64,000 nucleotides of DNA from UBA2266 sp964406945 (GCA_964406945.1 CAYOTO010000005.1:49974-113973); one strand, 5' to 3'. Positions 50,191-59,885 are shown, numbered from the stretch's first letter. A program made the numbers and translations. The notes: generated by a model not told the origin, from the sequence alone.

Positions 50191-50532
50191 ATGGCCCTAC
50201 ATATTAAAAAAGGCGATACTGTTCAGATTATAGCAGGCGAGCACATCGGCGCCACCGGCAGGGTGCTGCGTGTTCTTCCCGATAAGAACAAAGTTATTGT
50301 TCAGGGACATAACGTGGCGAAGAAGCACGTTCGTCCGTCGCGGAAGAACCCGCAGGGCGGCCGGATAAGCGTCGAACAGCCGATCCACATAAGCAACGTG
50401 TTGCCGGTCGGCGGCAAGAGCGGCAGTGGGACCCGCGTTCGCTATGATGTTCGGCCGGACGGCAGCAAGTGGCGTGTCGGACTGGACGGCAAGGAAATTG
50501 CACCCACGAAGAAGGCTCCTAAGGAAGGATAA
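50191..50532 (+). CDS. rplX: 50S ribosomal protein L24
   Basis: 113 residues; KOW motif 'IKKGDTVQIIAGEHIGATGR' and 'QGGRISVEQPIHISNVLPV'. Assembly-initiator protein of the 50S. Confidence 0.97.
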   Translation: MALHIKKGDTVQIIAGEHIGATGRVLRVLPDKNKVIVQGHNVAKKHVRPSRKNPQGGRISVEQPIHISNVLPVGGKSGSGTRVRYDVRPDGSKWRVGLDGKEIAPTKKAPKEG

Positions 50533-50595
50533 ACACGGACGTTCGTTGGAATTCGGAAATGGCGATCCACCGAACACAGGGTAACGAAAGTTAAA

Positions 50596-51159
50596 ATGGC
50601 ACGGTTAAAAGATTTATACAGATCGAAGGTCGCACCGGAGTTGACCAAGGAATTCGGCTACACGAATATAATGGCTGTACCGAGGATCAGCAAGGTCGTG
50701 GTTTCCATGGGTGTGGGCAGGGCGATTCAGGACAAGAAAATCCTGGAGTCAGCCAAGAAGGATCTTGCAACCATTACCGGTCAGCAGCCTGTGGTCTGCA
50801 GGGCGAAGAAGAGCGTTTCGAATTTTAAGGTTCGCGCCGGCTACGAAACGGGCTTGAAGGTAACGCTGCGGGGTGTCCGCATGTATGAGTTTATCGACAG
50901 GCTCGTCAACCTTGCGATCCCCCGGGTTAGAGACTTCCGCGGTTTGAATCCGAAGGGTTTTGACGGCCGGGGCAATTATTCGATGGGACTGAACGAGCAG
51001 AGTCCTTTCCCTGAAATCAACACCGCGCAGATCGAGGTTCAGCAGGGTATGAATATTACTTTTGTAACGACCGCCCAGACCGATGAAGAAGCACTGAGAA
51101 TGCTGGCCTTGATGGGAATGCCGTTCAGAAAGTTCGGCGGCGAAGAGGGCAGAATGTAA
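50596..51159 (+). CDS. rplE: 50S ribosomal protein L5
   Basis: 187 residues; 'IPRVRDFRGLNPKGFDGRGN' and 'GMNITFVTTAQTDEEALRML' identify L5, which binds 5S rRNA and the P-site tRNA. Confidence 0.98.
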   Translation: MARLKDLYRSKVAPELTKEFGYTNIMAVPRISKVVVSMGVGRAIQDKKILESAKKDLATITGQQPVVCRAKKSVSNFKVRAGYETGLKVTLRGVRMYEFIDRLVNLAIPRVRDFRGLNPKGFDGRGNYSMGLNEQSPFPEINTAQIEVQQGMNITFVTTAQTDEEALRMLALMGMPFRKFGGEEGRM

Positions 51160-51199
51160 CTTGCGGGCATTAGCTTGTTAATGAATTTGGAGCGTTTGG

Positions 51200-51385
51200 A
51201 TGTCAACAAAGGCGCTGGAAAACAAAGCGGCAAAGAAAAACAAATATCGCGTCAGGCAGTACACGCGGTGCCAGCTTTGCGGAAGGAGCAGAGCTGTTTA
51301 TCGCAAGTTCAAGATCTGCCGAATTTGCTTCAGAAACCTGGCCAACGAAGGAAAGATACCCGGAGTTAAGAAGGCCAGTTGGTAG
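51200..51385 (+). CDS. rpsN: 30S ribosomal protein S14, zinc-binding type Z
   Basis: 61 residues; 'CQLCGRSRAVYRKFKICRIC' gives the CxxC...CxxC zinc site of the short C+ form. ATG at 51200. Confidence 0.97.
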   Translation: MSTKALENKAAKKNKYRVRQYTRCQLCGRSRAVYRKFKICRICFRNLANEGKIPGVKKASW

Positions 51386-51427
51386 CGGCAAAGTCAAGTA
51401 CGCGTAACATATACGAGGCACAGAATT

Positions 51428-51826
51428 ATGACATGGAGCGATCCGATTGCTGATATGCTTACCAGAATTCGCAATGGTGCGCGGATTCAGAAGGAGCAGG
51501 TGGAAATCAAGGCGTCCAAGATATGCGAGGGCATTGCCAAGGTGCTCGAGGACGAAGGGTATATCAGCGGGTACGACAAAATTGACGATGGCAAACAGGG
51601 CATTTTGCGAGTCGCCTTGAAGTACGACGACGACGGCGGTTCTGCGATAACCGAAATTCAGCGGATCAGCAAGCCCGGTTGCCGGATATACAACCAGGTC
51701 GGCGATCTGCCGGTAGTGCTCGGTGGAATGGGCATAGCGATCGTTTCCACGAGTAAAGGAGTAATGAGCGACAGTAACTGCCGTCGCGAGAATGTCGGCG
51801 GCGAAGTTCTTTGTATGGTGAGCTAA
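51428..51826 (+). CDS. rpsH: 30S ribosomal protein S8
   Basis: 132 residues; 'DPIADMLTRIRNGARIQKEQ' and 'GIAIVSTSKGVMSDSNCRRE' are diagnostic. Its stop overlaps the rplF start (TAATG), indicating coupled translation. S8 is the spc-operon repressor in E. coli. Confidence 0.98.
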   Translation: MTWSDPIADMLTRIRNGARIQKEQVEIKASKICEGIAKVLEDEGYISGYDKIDDGKQGILRVALKYDDDGGSAITEIQRISKPGCRIYNQVGDLPVVLGGMGIAIVSTSKGVMSDSNCRRENVGGEVLCMVS

Positions 51827-52401
51827 TGAGTCGTGTAGGCAAACAGCCCGTTATGATTCCGAAGGGAGTCAAGGTAGAGCAGAAAGGTCAGCATCTGAAG
51901 GTTACCGGCCCTCTCGGTACGCTGGAGATGGACGTCCACGATGCCATCAAAGTCGAGACCTCGGACGAGCGCATAGTCGTAACGAACGACAAGCCGAACA
52001 ACCGCGCGTACAAGCAGTTGCACGGCACCATGCGGGCGCTGGTCAACAATCTGGTGGTGGGCGTCAGCAAGGGTTTCGAAAAGCAGATGCAGATATTCGG
52101 TACCGGCTACAATATAAAGGAGCAGAGCGGGAAGATCGTGCTTCAGGTCGGTTACTCGCATCCTGTAGAGTTGGCGATACCGAAGGGCGTGAAGGTCAAT
52201 ATCGAAGTTCCGGCCACGCGTGGAAACGATGTGCCGGCCAGATTTACCGTTACCGGCCCGGACAAGAGCGTTCTCGGGCAGTTTGCCGCGGAGATACGAA
52301 AGGTAAGGCCGCCGGAGCCGTATAAGGGCAAGGGCATTCGTTACGCCGACGAGTACGTACAGCGCAAGGTTGGCAAGGCATTTGCATCCGGCGCCGCATA
52401 A
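51826..52401 (+). CDS. rplF: 50S ribosomal protein L6
   Basis: 191 residues, two repeated domains; 'MSRVGKQPVMIPKGVKVEQK' and 'RKVRPPEPYKGKGIRYADEY' at the sarcin-ricin-loop side. One-base overlap with the rpsH stop. Confidence 0.98.
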   Translation: MSRVGKQPVMIPKGVKVEQKGQHLKVTGPLGTLEMDVHDAIKVETSDERIVVTNDKPNNRAYKQLHGTMRALVNNLVVGVSKGFEKQMQIFGTGYNIKEQSGKIVLQVGYSHPVELAIPKGVKVNIEVPATRGNDVPARFTVTGPDKSVLGQFAAEIRKVRPPEPYKGKGIRYADEYVQRKVGKAFASGAA

Positions 52402-52430
52402 GAGAATGGCTAATTACAGTTGTAGGTAAA

Positions 52431-52796
52431 ATGGCAACTAAAAGACAACACAAGGCAGCGCTGAGGCGCAAGTATCACGTGCGGAAAAAGGCATTCGGAA
52501 CGCCTGACAGGCCGCGACTGTCCGTCTTCCGCTCAAATAGGCACATGTACGCTCAGATTATCGATGATCTGGCCGGTGCAACGCTCGTTTCGGCGAGCAC
52601 CAAGGCCAAGAGCCTTCGCGACCAGGCCAAATCGGCCGGCAACATCAAGGCCGCCGAACTCGTAGGCGAGGCCGTGGCTAAGGAGGCCCTGGGCGTGGGT
52701 ATCAAGTGCGTGTGCTTCGACAGGAATCGCTACAGATATCACGGCAGAGTCAAGGCTCTTGCCGAGGCCGCCCGCAAGGCCGGCCTGGCGTTCTGA
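52431..52796 (+). CDS. rplR: 50S ribosomal protein L18
   Basis: 121 residues; 'RPRLSVFRSNRHMYAQIIDD' and 'CFDRNRYRYHGRVKALAEAA' fit this 5S-rRNA-binding protein. Basic start TKRQHKAALRRK. Confidence 0.97.
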   Translation: MATKRQHKAALRRKYHVRKKAFGTPDRPRLSVFRSNRHMYAQIIDDLAGATLVSASTKAKSLRDQAKSAGNIKAAELVGEAVAKEALGVGIKCVCFDRNRYRYHGRVKALAEAARKAGLAF

Positions 52797-52827
52797 CAAG
52801 TTGAGGAAAACGTAACCTTTTATATCG

Positions 52828-53346
52828 GTGAGCAAATTGGCAGTAGAACCAGCAAAAATATCTGAACAGGAAGAACGGCCGTTGGAAGATACGGTCGTCA
52901 AGATCTTTCGTTGTGCCAAGGTGGTCAAGGGTGGGCGCAGGTTCAGCTTCGCGGCCCTTGTGGTGGTAGGCGACCGGGCGGGTAACGTCGGTGTCGGCTA
53001 CGGCAAGGCCAACGAGGTGCCGTTGTCGGTCGAGAAAGGCATCAAAGACGCCAAAAAGTCGATGAACGCGATACCTCTGGACGGACGCACTATCCCGCAC
53101 CAGGTAAACGGAAGGTACAGTGCTACCAAAGTAACGCTGGTGCCCGCCAGCCCGGGAACCGGTGTTATCGCCGGTTCGAGCGCGCGTGCTGTTCTCGAAT
53201 TGGCAGGCGTCCAGGACGTGCTGACGAAGGTATACGGAAGTACCTCGGCCAAGAACGTGGTTAAAGCCACACTGAACGGCCTGCTTAAACTGCGCAGCAA
53301 AGAGGAAGTAGAAGCTCTTCGCGGCGTAACCATTACAGATTCATAA
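52828..53346 (+). CDS. rpsE: 30S ribosomal protein S5
   Basis: 172 residues from a GTG start at 52828. 'RFSFAALVVVGDRAGNVGVG' and 'GTGVIAGSSARAVLELAGVQ' are the S5 motifs. In most bacteria rpmD (L30) follows; here rplO begins 28 bp later with no rpmD. Confidence 0.97.
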   Translation: MSKLAVEPAKISEQEERPLEDTVVKIFRCAKVVKGGRRFSFAALVVVGDRAGNVGVGYGKANEVPLSVEKGIKDAKKSMNAIPLDGRTIPHQVNGRYSATKVTLVPASPGTGVIAGSSARAVLELAGVQDVLTKVYGSTSAKNVVKATLNGLLKLRSKEEVEALRGVTITDS

Positions 53347-53373
53347 CTGCGGTTTGACAGTTGGGTGATCTAA

Positions 53374-53853
53374 ATGTTGAATCATGAAATAACATCAGTA
53401 GTTGGAAAACACAAAACCCGTAAGAGGGTCGGCAGAGGTCGCGGCACGGGCCACGGAAAAACCTGTGGCCGTGGGCACAAAGGGGCTCTCAGCCGCGCCG
53501 GCGCCGGTCGTCTATCTCTGTACGAGGGCGGTCAGATGCCTCTGTTCCGTCGCATCCCCAAGCGCGGGTTTAACAACTATAATTTCGCCACGCGGTGCCA
53601 GGTCGTTAACGTCTCGCAGTTGGAGAGGTTCGAGGACGGCTCGGAAGTCGGCCTGGAACAGCTTAGCGGCGCAGGACTCATCGACAGCGTAAGAAACACC
53701 GTGAAGATACTGGGTGATGGCGAGCTGACCAAGAAACTGCAGGTGACGGTCCACAGGTTCAGCAAGAGCGCCGAACAGAAGATTGTCGATCTTGGCGGCT
53801 CGGCAACCTGGCTGGACAAAAAGCACAAGAAGAAAACGAGGAAAAGCGGGTGA
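53374..53853 (+). CDS. rplO: 50S ribosomal protein L15
   Basis: 159 residues; 'KRVGRGRGTGHGKTCGRGHK' and 'YEGGQMPLFRRIPKRGFNNY' are typical of L15. A Lys-rich end (DKKHKKKTRKSG). Confidence 0.97.
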   Translation: MLNHEITSVVGKHKTRKRVGRGRGTGHGKTCGRGHKGALSRAGAGRLSLYEGGQMPLFRRIPKRGFNNYNFATRCQVVNVSQLERFEDGSEVGLEQLSGAGLIDSVRNTVKILGDGELTKKLQVTVHRFSKSAEQKIVDLGGSATWLDKKHKKKTRKSG

Positions 53854-53895
53854 TAGACGGATTGGCCTTTTTGTTTTCTAGCGGAAAGTGAAAGC

Positions 53896-55257
53896 ATGAT
53901 CAGTGCAGTAATTAATGTATTTAGAATCAAGGACCTGCGCAACAAGATCCTGTTCACCGTGGCGCTGCTGATGATTTACAGGATCGGGTTCCACATCCCG
54001 GTGCCCGGCTTCAATCAGGAGGCCGTTCAGGATGTCGCGCAGGAAAGAGGTTCGGACACGCCGCTGGGCAGGGCCACCGAGTACATGCAGATGTTCACCG
54101 GTGGAACGCTCGAAAAGAGCAGCTTGTTCGGTCTCGGCATTATGCCGTACATAACCGCGTCGATTATTCTGATGCTGCTGGGCGAAGTTATTCCGGCTCT
54201 GAAGAAACTCAGGCAGGAAGGCCAGACCGGGCATAAAAAGATACAGGAGTACACGCGATATCTTACAGTCGGAATCTGCGTTATTCAGGCGATAATGTTC
54301 ATGAAGCTGCTCGGCGGTCAACAGCTTGTGTACGCAGGTCTGTATTATCCGGCGATGATCATGGGTGTGGTCGGTATGACGGCCGGCACGATTTTTCTGA
54401 TGTGGCTTGGCGAGCAGATCGACGAGTACGGCATCGGCAACGGCATAAGCCTTATCATCATGGCCGGCATCATGTCGAGAATGCCGTGGGCAATCAGTAC
54501 CCTGTGGGAAAATGTTGATCTTTCGCTCGGAGCAGGGGCCGGCAAAGTCGGCCCGGCCAAGCTGCTGATGCTCGCGGCGGCGTTCGTATTCGTTATTGCC
54601 GGAGCGATTCTTATAACCCAGGGCCAGCGTCGAATTCCGATTCAGCAGGCAAAGCTTATGCGGGGCCGCAGGGTCTACGGCGGGCAGCGCCATTATTTGC
54701 CTCTGCGAGTTAACCACGGCGGTGTGATGCCGATTATCTTCGCATCGAGTTTTATGATGTTTCCGCCGATTTTACTGGCGCAGCTTGACAGGATTCCCGC
54801 TCTGCGGAAGTCGCTGATAATGGAGAATATCCAGGGTGCGTTCAACAATTCGAGCTTTACGTACAACGTAATGTATATGTTGTTGATATTCCTCTTCGCG
54901 TATTTCTGGGTTACTGTGCAGTTTCAGCCAAAGGAAATGGCCAAGAATCTGCGTGATTCCGGAGCATTTATTCCGGGGCTCAGACCCGGAAAGAGAACGG
55001 CCGATTATCTCGAAACCGTCATGGCCAGAATTACTTACTTCGGCGCGTCGTTTCTTGCGATTATCGCAGTGGTGCCGTCGCTGATTGTCGTACTGCTGGG
55101 CGTCGACTGGCGTGTTGCGGCGTTCCTCGGCGGAACCGGGTTGCTGATTGTGGTCAGTGTTTCGCTGGACCTGGTCCAGAAGATCGAGGCCAACCTGCTC
55201 ATGAGAAGTTATGAAGGATTCAGTGGAAGCGGCAGAATAAAAGGAGCTTATTCATGA
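53896..55257 (+). CDS. secY: Protein translocase subunit SecY
   Basis: 453 residues and ten transmembrane helices forming the Sec channel in the inner membrane. 'IGFHIPVPGFNQEAVQD', 'MFTGGTLEKSSLFGLGIMPY' plug region and 'RPGKRTADYLETVMARITYF' cytosolic loop match. Overlaps the adk start by 4 bp (ATGA). Confidence 0.99.
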   Translation: MISAVINVFRIKDLRNKILFTVALLMIYRIGFHIPVPGFNQEAVQDVAQERGSDTPLGRATEYMQMFTGGTLEKSSLFGLGIMPYITASIILMLLGEVIPALKKLRQEGQTGHKKIQEYTRYLTVGICVIQAIMFMKLLGGQQLVYAGLYYPAMIMGVVGMTAGTIFLMWLGEQIDEYGIGNGISLIIMAGIMSRMPWAISTLWENVDLSLGAGAGKVGPAKLLMLAAAFVFVIAGAILITQGQRRIPIQQAKLMRGRRVYGGQRHYLPLRVNHGGVMPIIFASSFMMFPPILLAQLDRIPALRKSLIMENIQGAFNNSSFTYNVMYMLLIFLFAYFWVTVQFQPKEMAKNLRDSGAFIPGLRPGKRTADYLETVMARITYFGASFLAIIAVVPSLIVVLLGVDWRVAAFLGGTGLLIVVSVSLDLVQKIEANLLMRSYEGFSGSGRIKGAYS

Positions 55258-55907
55258 GGGTAGTTTTACTCGGAGCACCGGGCGCCGGCAAAGGCACCCA
55301 ATGTAAACGCATCGTCGACAAGTACGGACTGCTGCATCTTTCCAGCGGCGATCTGTTGCGGAAGAACAGAGCCGAGGGCACCGAACTCGGCAGGAAGGCC
55401 CAGAGCTACATGGACTCCGGCGCCCTGGTACCGGATGATATCATTGTAGGCATGATGATCGATGCGATCGACAAGGCTCCGCCGGCCGGGTTTATTCTGG
55501 ACGGCTTCCCCAGGACGGTAAATCAGGCAGAAGAACTCGACAAAGCACTGGAGCAGTCCGGTCAGAAGATCGATGCTATATTGAATCTGACCGTTGATGA
55601 TGGACTTGTTATCGACCGCATTACGGGCCGTCGCAGTTGTCCGAAATGCGGCGCGGTGTATCACATAAAGAACATGAAACCAAAGGTTGACTGTATCTGC
55701 GACAATGACGGCACCGAACTGGTGCAGAGGAAGGATGATACGGTCGAGGTTGTCGAAAACAGGTTGAAAACCTATCACGAGCAGACCGAGCCTGTGGTCG
55801 ATTACTATAAGAAAAACAATACTGTTACTGATATTGATGCAGGCGCTGACGTCGACGATGTCGCTATGGTGATCTTCGAGAAACTCGACGCTCTCGCCGG
55901 CAGATAG
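55254..55907 (+). CDS. adk: Adenylate kinase, zinc-lid form
   Basis: 217 residues; P-loop 'GAPGAGKGTQC', 'LSSGDLLR', 'DGFPRT' and the LID domain with CPKC ... CDND, the C-x2-C-x16-C-x2-D zinc set as in Bacillus subtilis Adk. Balances ATP, ADP and AMP. Coupled to secY through ATGA. Confidence 0.98.
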   Translation: MRVVLLGAPGAGKGTQCKRIVDKYGLLHLSSGDLLRKNRAEGTELGRKAQSYMDSGALVPDDIIVGMMIDAIDKAPPAGFILDGFPRTVNQAEELDKALEQSGQKIDAILNLTVDDGLVIDRITGRRSCPKCGAVYHIKNMKPKVDCICDNDGTELVQRKDDTVEVVENRLKTYHEQTEPVVDYYKKNNTVTDIDAGADVDDVAMVIFEKLDALAGR

Positions 55908-55926
55908 TTTCTGGTTCTAAAACATA

Positions 55927-56712
55927 ATGGCTATTACGCTTCGCAGCCGCAGAGAAATTGAACTGATGCAGCATGCAGGTGCGGTTGTGGCGGAAGTTCT
56001 TTTAAAATTGCAGGAGTTGGCTGAGCCCGGTGTTACGACCGCGGATCTGAACGCGGTTGCCGCGGAAATGACCGCCGAGGCCGGCGCCGAGGCCCTTTTT
56101 AAGGGTGTGCGTTCTCCCGGTGCGGCGATTCCGTTTCCGGGCGTAATTTGTGCTTCGGTAAACGAAGAGGTCGTGCACGGGATACCATCGCAGGATAGAG
56201 TACTCGAAGCCGGCGATATCCTGAGCGTCGATTTCGGCGTCAGACTGGACGGTTATTGCGGCGATGCGGCGGTTACCATGGGTATTGGCGAGATTTCGGC
56301 CGCGAGAAGCAGACTTGTCGATGTTACCAGGTATGTGCTTGAGATTGCGGTGGCGAAAGCGGCTCCCGGAATCAAGTGGAGCCAGGTTGCTTCGGAGATG
56401 CAGCGATATGCCGAGTCCGCCGGTTTTTCCGTCGTGCGCGATTTTGTCGGCCATGGCATCGGCAGAGAAATGCACGAAGAGCCGAGGGTGCCGAATTTTG
56501 TCAGCAGGGATTTGCTTGTCGACGACATCCTGTTGGCCGAAGGCATGGTTCTGGCGGTTGAACCCATGATCAATGCGGGCGGTTGCGGTGTAAAAACACT
56601 CGGCAACGGGTGGACCGTCGTTACCCGCGATAGAAAAGACTCAGCCCATTTCGAGCATACAGTTGCAATTGTCGATGGTGGCTGCAAGGTGCTCACACAG
56701 GTTTGTGAGTAG
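55927..56712 (+). CDS. map: Methionine aminopeptidase, type I
   Basis: 261 residues; removes initiator Met co-translationally. The five metal ligands are visible: Asp in 'SVDFGVRLDGYCGDAAVT' (two), His in 'GHGIGREMHEE', Glu in 'EPMINAG' and Glu in 'HFEHTVAI'. Placed between adk and infA as in Gram-positive bacteria. Confidence 0.98.
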   Translation: MAITLRSRREIELMQHAGAVVAEVLLKLQELAEPGVTTADLNAVAAEMTAEAGAEALFKGVRSPGAAIPFPGVICASVNEEVVHGIPSQDRVLEAGDILSVDFGVRLDGYCGDAAVTMGIGEISAARSRLVDVTRYVLEIAVAKAAPGIKWSQVASEMQRYAESAGFSVVRDFVGHGIGREMHEEPRVPNFVSRDLLVDDILLAEGMVLAVEPMINAGGCGVKTLGNGWTVVTRDRKDSAHFEHTVAIVDGGCKVLTQVCE

Positions 56713-56749
56713 GCCGCCGTCATACTAAACTAAACAATAAAGTATACTT

Positions 56750-56965
56750 ATGGCAAAGAAGGACACAATAAGACTTCAGGCCACCGTAGTCGAGGCTCTG
56801 CCCAACGCTGTTTTCAGGGTCGAGCTGGAGAATGGTCATAAGGTTCTGGCGCATGTTTCTGGTAAAATGCGGATGAACTTCATTCGTATTCTGCCGGGCG
56901 ACACAGTAGTCGTCGAAATGTCGCCGTACGATCTGAACAGGGGCCGCATTGTCTTGCGTCAATGA
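56750..56965 (+). CDS. infA: Translation initiation factor IF-1
   Basis: 71 residues, OB fold: 'RLQATVVEALPNAVFRVELE', 'HVSGKMRMNFIRILPGDTVV' and 'YDLNRGRIVLR'. Standard length. Confidence 0.98.
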   Translation: MAKKDTIRLQATVVEALPNAVFRVELENGHKVLAHVSGKMRMNFIRILPGDTVVVEMSPYDLNRGRIVLRQ

Positions 56966-57028
56966 TTTGCCCGACCGCGAATCGCGGGCTAACGAATCGC
57001 GGGCCGTTATCGTAAGCAGGTGTTCATT

Positions 57029-57142
57029 ATGAAAGTCAGAAGCTCGGTAAAACGTATTTGTGAAAATTGTAAGATTGTCCGGCGCAAAGGCGTGGTCAGG
57101 GTGATTTGCATCAATCCTCGCCACAAACAGCGGCAGGGCTAA
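57029..57142 (+). CDS. rpmJ: 50S ribosomal protein L36
   Basis: 37 residues: starts 'MKVRSSVKRICENCKIVRRK' and ends 'INPRHKQRQG'. Zinc ligands C11, C14, C27 and H32 are all present (C+ form). Lies 63 bp after infA and 31 bp before rpsM. Confidence 0.97.
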   Translation: MKVRSSVKRICENCKIVRRKGVVRVICINPRHKQRQG

Positions 57143-57173
57143 GCGTAATTTCTGGGCACACAAAGGAGCAATT

Positions 57174-57557
57174 ATGCCTCGTATCATTGGTGTTGATATA
57201 CCGAACGATAAAGCCATATGGGTATCGTTGACCTATATCCACGGTATCGGCAGGCACACGTCCGAGCAGATTCTGAAAGAAGCGAGGATTGAGCCGGCCA
57301 CCAAGGCCGACAAGCTGACCGAAGACGAATTGAGTCGAGTAACGCAGATTATCGACCGGGATTACGTTGTGGGCGGGCAGCTTCGCAGACAGGTCTCCCA
57401 GAACATCGCGCGGCTTCGGGATATCGGATGCTACAGAGGCATCCGCCACAGACGGGGTTTACCGGTGCGAGGCCAGTGCACGCAGAGCAACGCACGCACG
57501 CGAAAAGGACCCCGCAAGACGGTGGCCGGTAAGAAGGGTATTAAAGAAGCCAGATAA
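57174..57557 (+). CDS. rpsM: 30S ribosomal protein S13
   Basis: 127 residues; 'YIHGIGRHTSEQILKEARI' and 'RGLPVRGQCTQSNARTRKGP' are S13 signatures. AAAGGAG before the ATG. Confidence 0.98.
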   Translation: MPRIIGVDIPNDKAIWVSLTYIHGIGRHTSEQILKEARIEPATKADKLTEDELSRVTQIIDRDYVVGGQLRRQVSQNIARLRDIGCYRGIRHRRGLPVRGQCTQSNARTRKGPRKTVAGKKGIKEAR

Positions 57558-57627
57558 AGGCGACAGTGTGAATTAAGAACGTTCGGCGGGATTCGGGCCG
57601 GACAAAGCAGATTACTCGGGACTGACA

Positions 57628-58008
57628 ATGGCAAAAGGAACCAAAAAGCGAGTCAGAAGAAACGTGGCCCGCGGCATTGTGCACATAAAGGCCAGTTTCA
57701 ACAATACGCTGATTACTATCACGGACGTGGACGGTGATGTTATCTGTTCGGGTTCGGCCGGCGGCGTGGGCTTTAAAGGTTCGCGAAAAAGTACTCCGTT
57801 CGCGGCTCAGCAGGCAGCCCAAAGGTGTGCCGCCACTGCAATGCGCAGCGGTGTACGCGAAGTCGAAATAAAAGTAAAGGGGCCCGGTTCGGGCAGGGAA
57901 TCCGCTATTTCTGCGCTTCAGCAGGCCGGCATGCGGATTTCTTCTATTGAAGATGTTACGCCGCTGCCGCACAACGGTTGTAGGCCGCGGAAGAGAAGAA
58001 GAGTATAG
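57628..58008 (+). CDS. rpsK: 30S ribosomal protein S11
   Basis: 126 residues; 'GIVHIKASFNNTLITITDVD' and 'VTPLPHNGCRPRKRRRV' C-terminus are typical of this platform protein. Confidence 0.98.
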   Translation: MAKGTKKRVRRNVARGIVHIKASFNNTLITITDVDGDVICSGSAGGVGFKGSRKSTPFAAQQAAQRCAATAMRSGVREVEIKVKGPGSGRESAISALQQAGMRISSIEDVTPLPHNGCRPRKRRRV

Positions 58009-58074
58009 AACCGACAGTTGCTCCGAGCAATACGGACGGCTCTACGATAAGCAGTTATTGGAGACAGATAAGTA

Positions 58075-58707
58075 ATGGGACGTTATCTCGGTCCATCTTG
58101 CAGAATATGTCGCAGGGAAGGCATGAAGCTGTTCCTGAAGGGCATTAAATGTGAAACCGCAAAATGCCAGGTAGAGAAAAGGCAGCGAAACCTTGCCCCG
58201 GGTATGCACGGCTGGAGAAGGCCCAGGCCCAGCGATTATGCCGTGCGTCTTCGCGAAAAGCAGAAAGTGAAGCGATACTACGGGTTGTTCGAAAAGCAGT
58301 TCGCCCTGTATTTCAAGAGGGCCGAACGCATGAAGGGCAACACCGGCGAAAGGCTGCTGCAGCTTCTCGAAAGAAGGCTCGACAATGTAGTCTATAAGCT
58401 GAACTTCGCCCCGTCGCGCAAAGCGGCCAGGCAGATTATTTCGCACGGCCACATATACGTTAACGGTCGAAAAGTCAATATACCCGACTTTACTACGAGT
58501 GTGGGCGACAAGATAACCCTGAAGGATTCCTCAAAAACAAAGAAAATGGTGAAACAGCAGCTCGACAGTAACCCGAATTTTACAGCCCAGGCGTGGCTGC
58601 AGTTGTCGCGGGAAACACCCGAAGCGACCATAGTCGCATTGCCGAGCCGTGAAGACGTTCAGATTCCCGTCGAGGAACAGTTGGTTATCGAATTCAGTTC
58701 GCGTTAG
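58075..58707 (+). CDS. rpsD: 30S ribosomal protein S4, zinc form
   Basis: 210 residues. Cys9, Cys12, Cys26 and Cys31 form the zinc knuckle of the C+ S4 type. S4 RNA-binding domain at 'RRLDNVVYKLNFAPSRKAAR' / 'HGHIYVNGRKVNIP'. In E. coli S4 represses the alpha operon. Confidence 0.98.
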   Translation: MGRYLGPSCRICRREGMKLFLKGIKCETAKCQVEKRQRNLAPGMHGWRRPRPSDYAVRLREKQKVKRYYGLFEKQFALYFKRAERMKGNTGERLLQLLERRLDNVVYKLNFAPSRKAARQIISHGHIYVNGRKVNIPDFTTSVGDKITLKDSSKTKKMVKQQLDSNPNFTAQAWLQLSRETPEATIVALPSREDVQIPVEEQLVIEFSSR

Positions 58708-58850
58708 TCGGATATTGGAAGTCGCCGTGAGGCGAAAGAAAAGTGAAGCTTCTGTTGGAGGCTTCGAAGAGTTAGATTTCGGGCACGAAAAGGAATTTGC
58801 GAGCCCGTTTGATCATAAAGTTATTGATCTGATTTTGGTCGGAGGCCGGT

Positions 58851-59885
58851 ATGCGAATTACTTGGCGAGGTTTGGAATTGCCTACCCGCGTGGAGCGGGA
58901 TAAGGATATTTCGACTGATAAATATGGCCGGTTCTACATTGAGCCTTTTGAACGTGGTTTTGGTACGACGATCGGCAACAGTCTTAGGCGCGTTCTGCTT
59001 TCTTCTCTGGAAGGCAGCGCGATCACGTCGATAAAAATAGCCGGCGTGGATCACGAATTCACTTCCATAAAAGGGGTGATGGAGGACGCGACCGACATCG
59101 TTCTCAACGCGAAAAGTCTGATCGTCCGTCTGCAGGGCGAGGGTCCGAGAACCATGAAGGTCTCCGCCGACAAGGCCGGTCCCGTAAAGGCTGAGAGCAT
59201 AGAGGCCGATCCGGCTATTGAGATTGTCAACAAAGATCTGGTACTGGCTACTCTAACCGAGGACGTAAACTTCGAGATGGAAATGGTGGTCGAGAGCGGC
59301 CGCGGCTACGTTCCGGCTTCCGAGAGAATTGCCGACGCCGACAGGTTCGATCAGGAGATAGGAAAGATCCTGCTGGATGCGGTATATTCGCCCGTTACCC
59401 GAGTCAGGTACACCACGGAAGATACACGTGTGGGCCAGAAAACAAACTACGATAAGCTGATTCTCGAGATCTGGACAAACGAGACCGTAACCCCGGACAT
59501 GGCTCTGGTGGAGGCGGCTAAAATACTCCGAAAGCACATAAATCCGTTTGTGCAATACGCTGAACTCGGCGAAGAAACGGTTCCGAGCGGACTGGGCGAA
59601 GCTTTGACCGAGGAAACGGCGATCGATGAAGAACTTGCCGCCAAACTGGCGATGCCTATTCAGGAGTTGGAACTGTCTGTCAGGGCAAGTAACTGCCTCG
59701 AATCGGCAAAAGTCGAAACCGTCGGTCAACTGGTTGCCATGGAAGAGGCCGAATTGTTGAAGATACGCAGCTTCGGCAAGACTTCGCTGCGTGAAATCAA
59801 GCGTAAGCTGTCGGACATCGGACTGTCGCTCGGGATGGATACCGAGGCGTATAGCAGCGGCATGGCGGCGGGCTCCGAGGCTTAG
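58851..59885 (+). CDS. rpoA: RNA polymerase alpha subunit
   Basis: 344 residues; N-terminal dimer/assembly domain 'RGFGTTIGNSLRRVLLSSLE' and C-terminal helix-hairpin domain 'VRASNCLESAKVETVGQLVA' / 'IRSFGKTSLREIKRKL' that contacts UP elements. GGAGG 5 bp before the ATG. 143 bp gap after rpsD with two small hairpins. Confidence 0.99.
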   Translation: MRITWRGLELPTRVERDKDISTDKYGRFYIEPFERGFGTTIGNSLRRVLLSSLEGSAITSIKIAGVDHEFTSIKGVMEDATDIVLNAKSLIVRLQGEGPRTMKVSADKAGPVKAESIEADPAIEIVNKDLVLATLTEDVNFEMEMVVESGRGYVPASERIADADRFDQEIGKILLDAVYSPVTRVRYTTEDTRVGQKTNYDKLILEIWTNETVTPDMALVEAAKILRKHINPFVQYAELGEETVPSGLGEALTEETAIDEELAAKLAMPIQELELSVRASNCLESAKVETVGQLVAMEEAELLKIRSFGKTSLREIKRKLSDIGLSLGMDTEAYSSGMAAGSEA

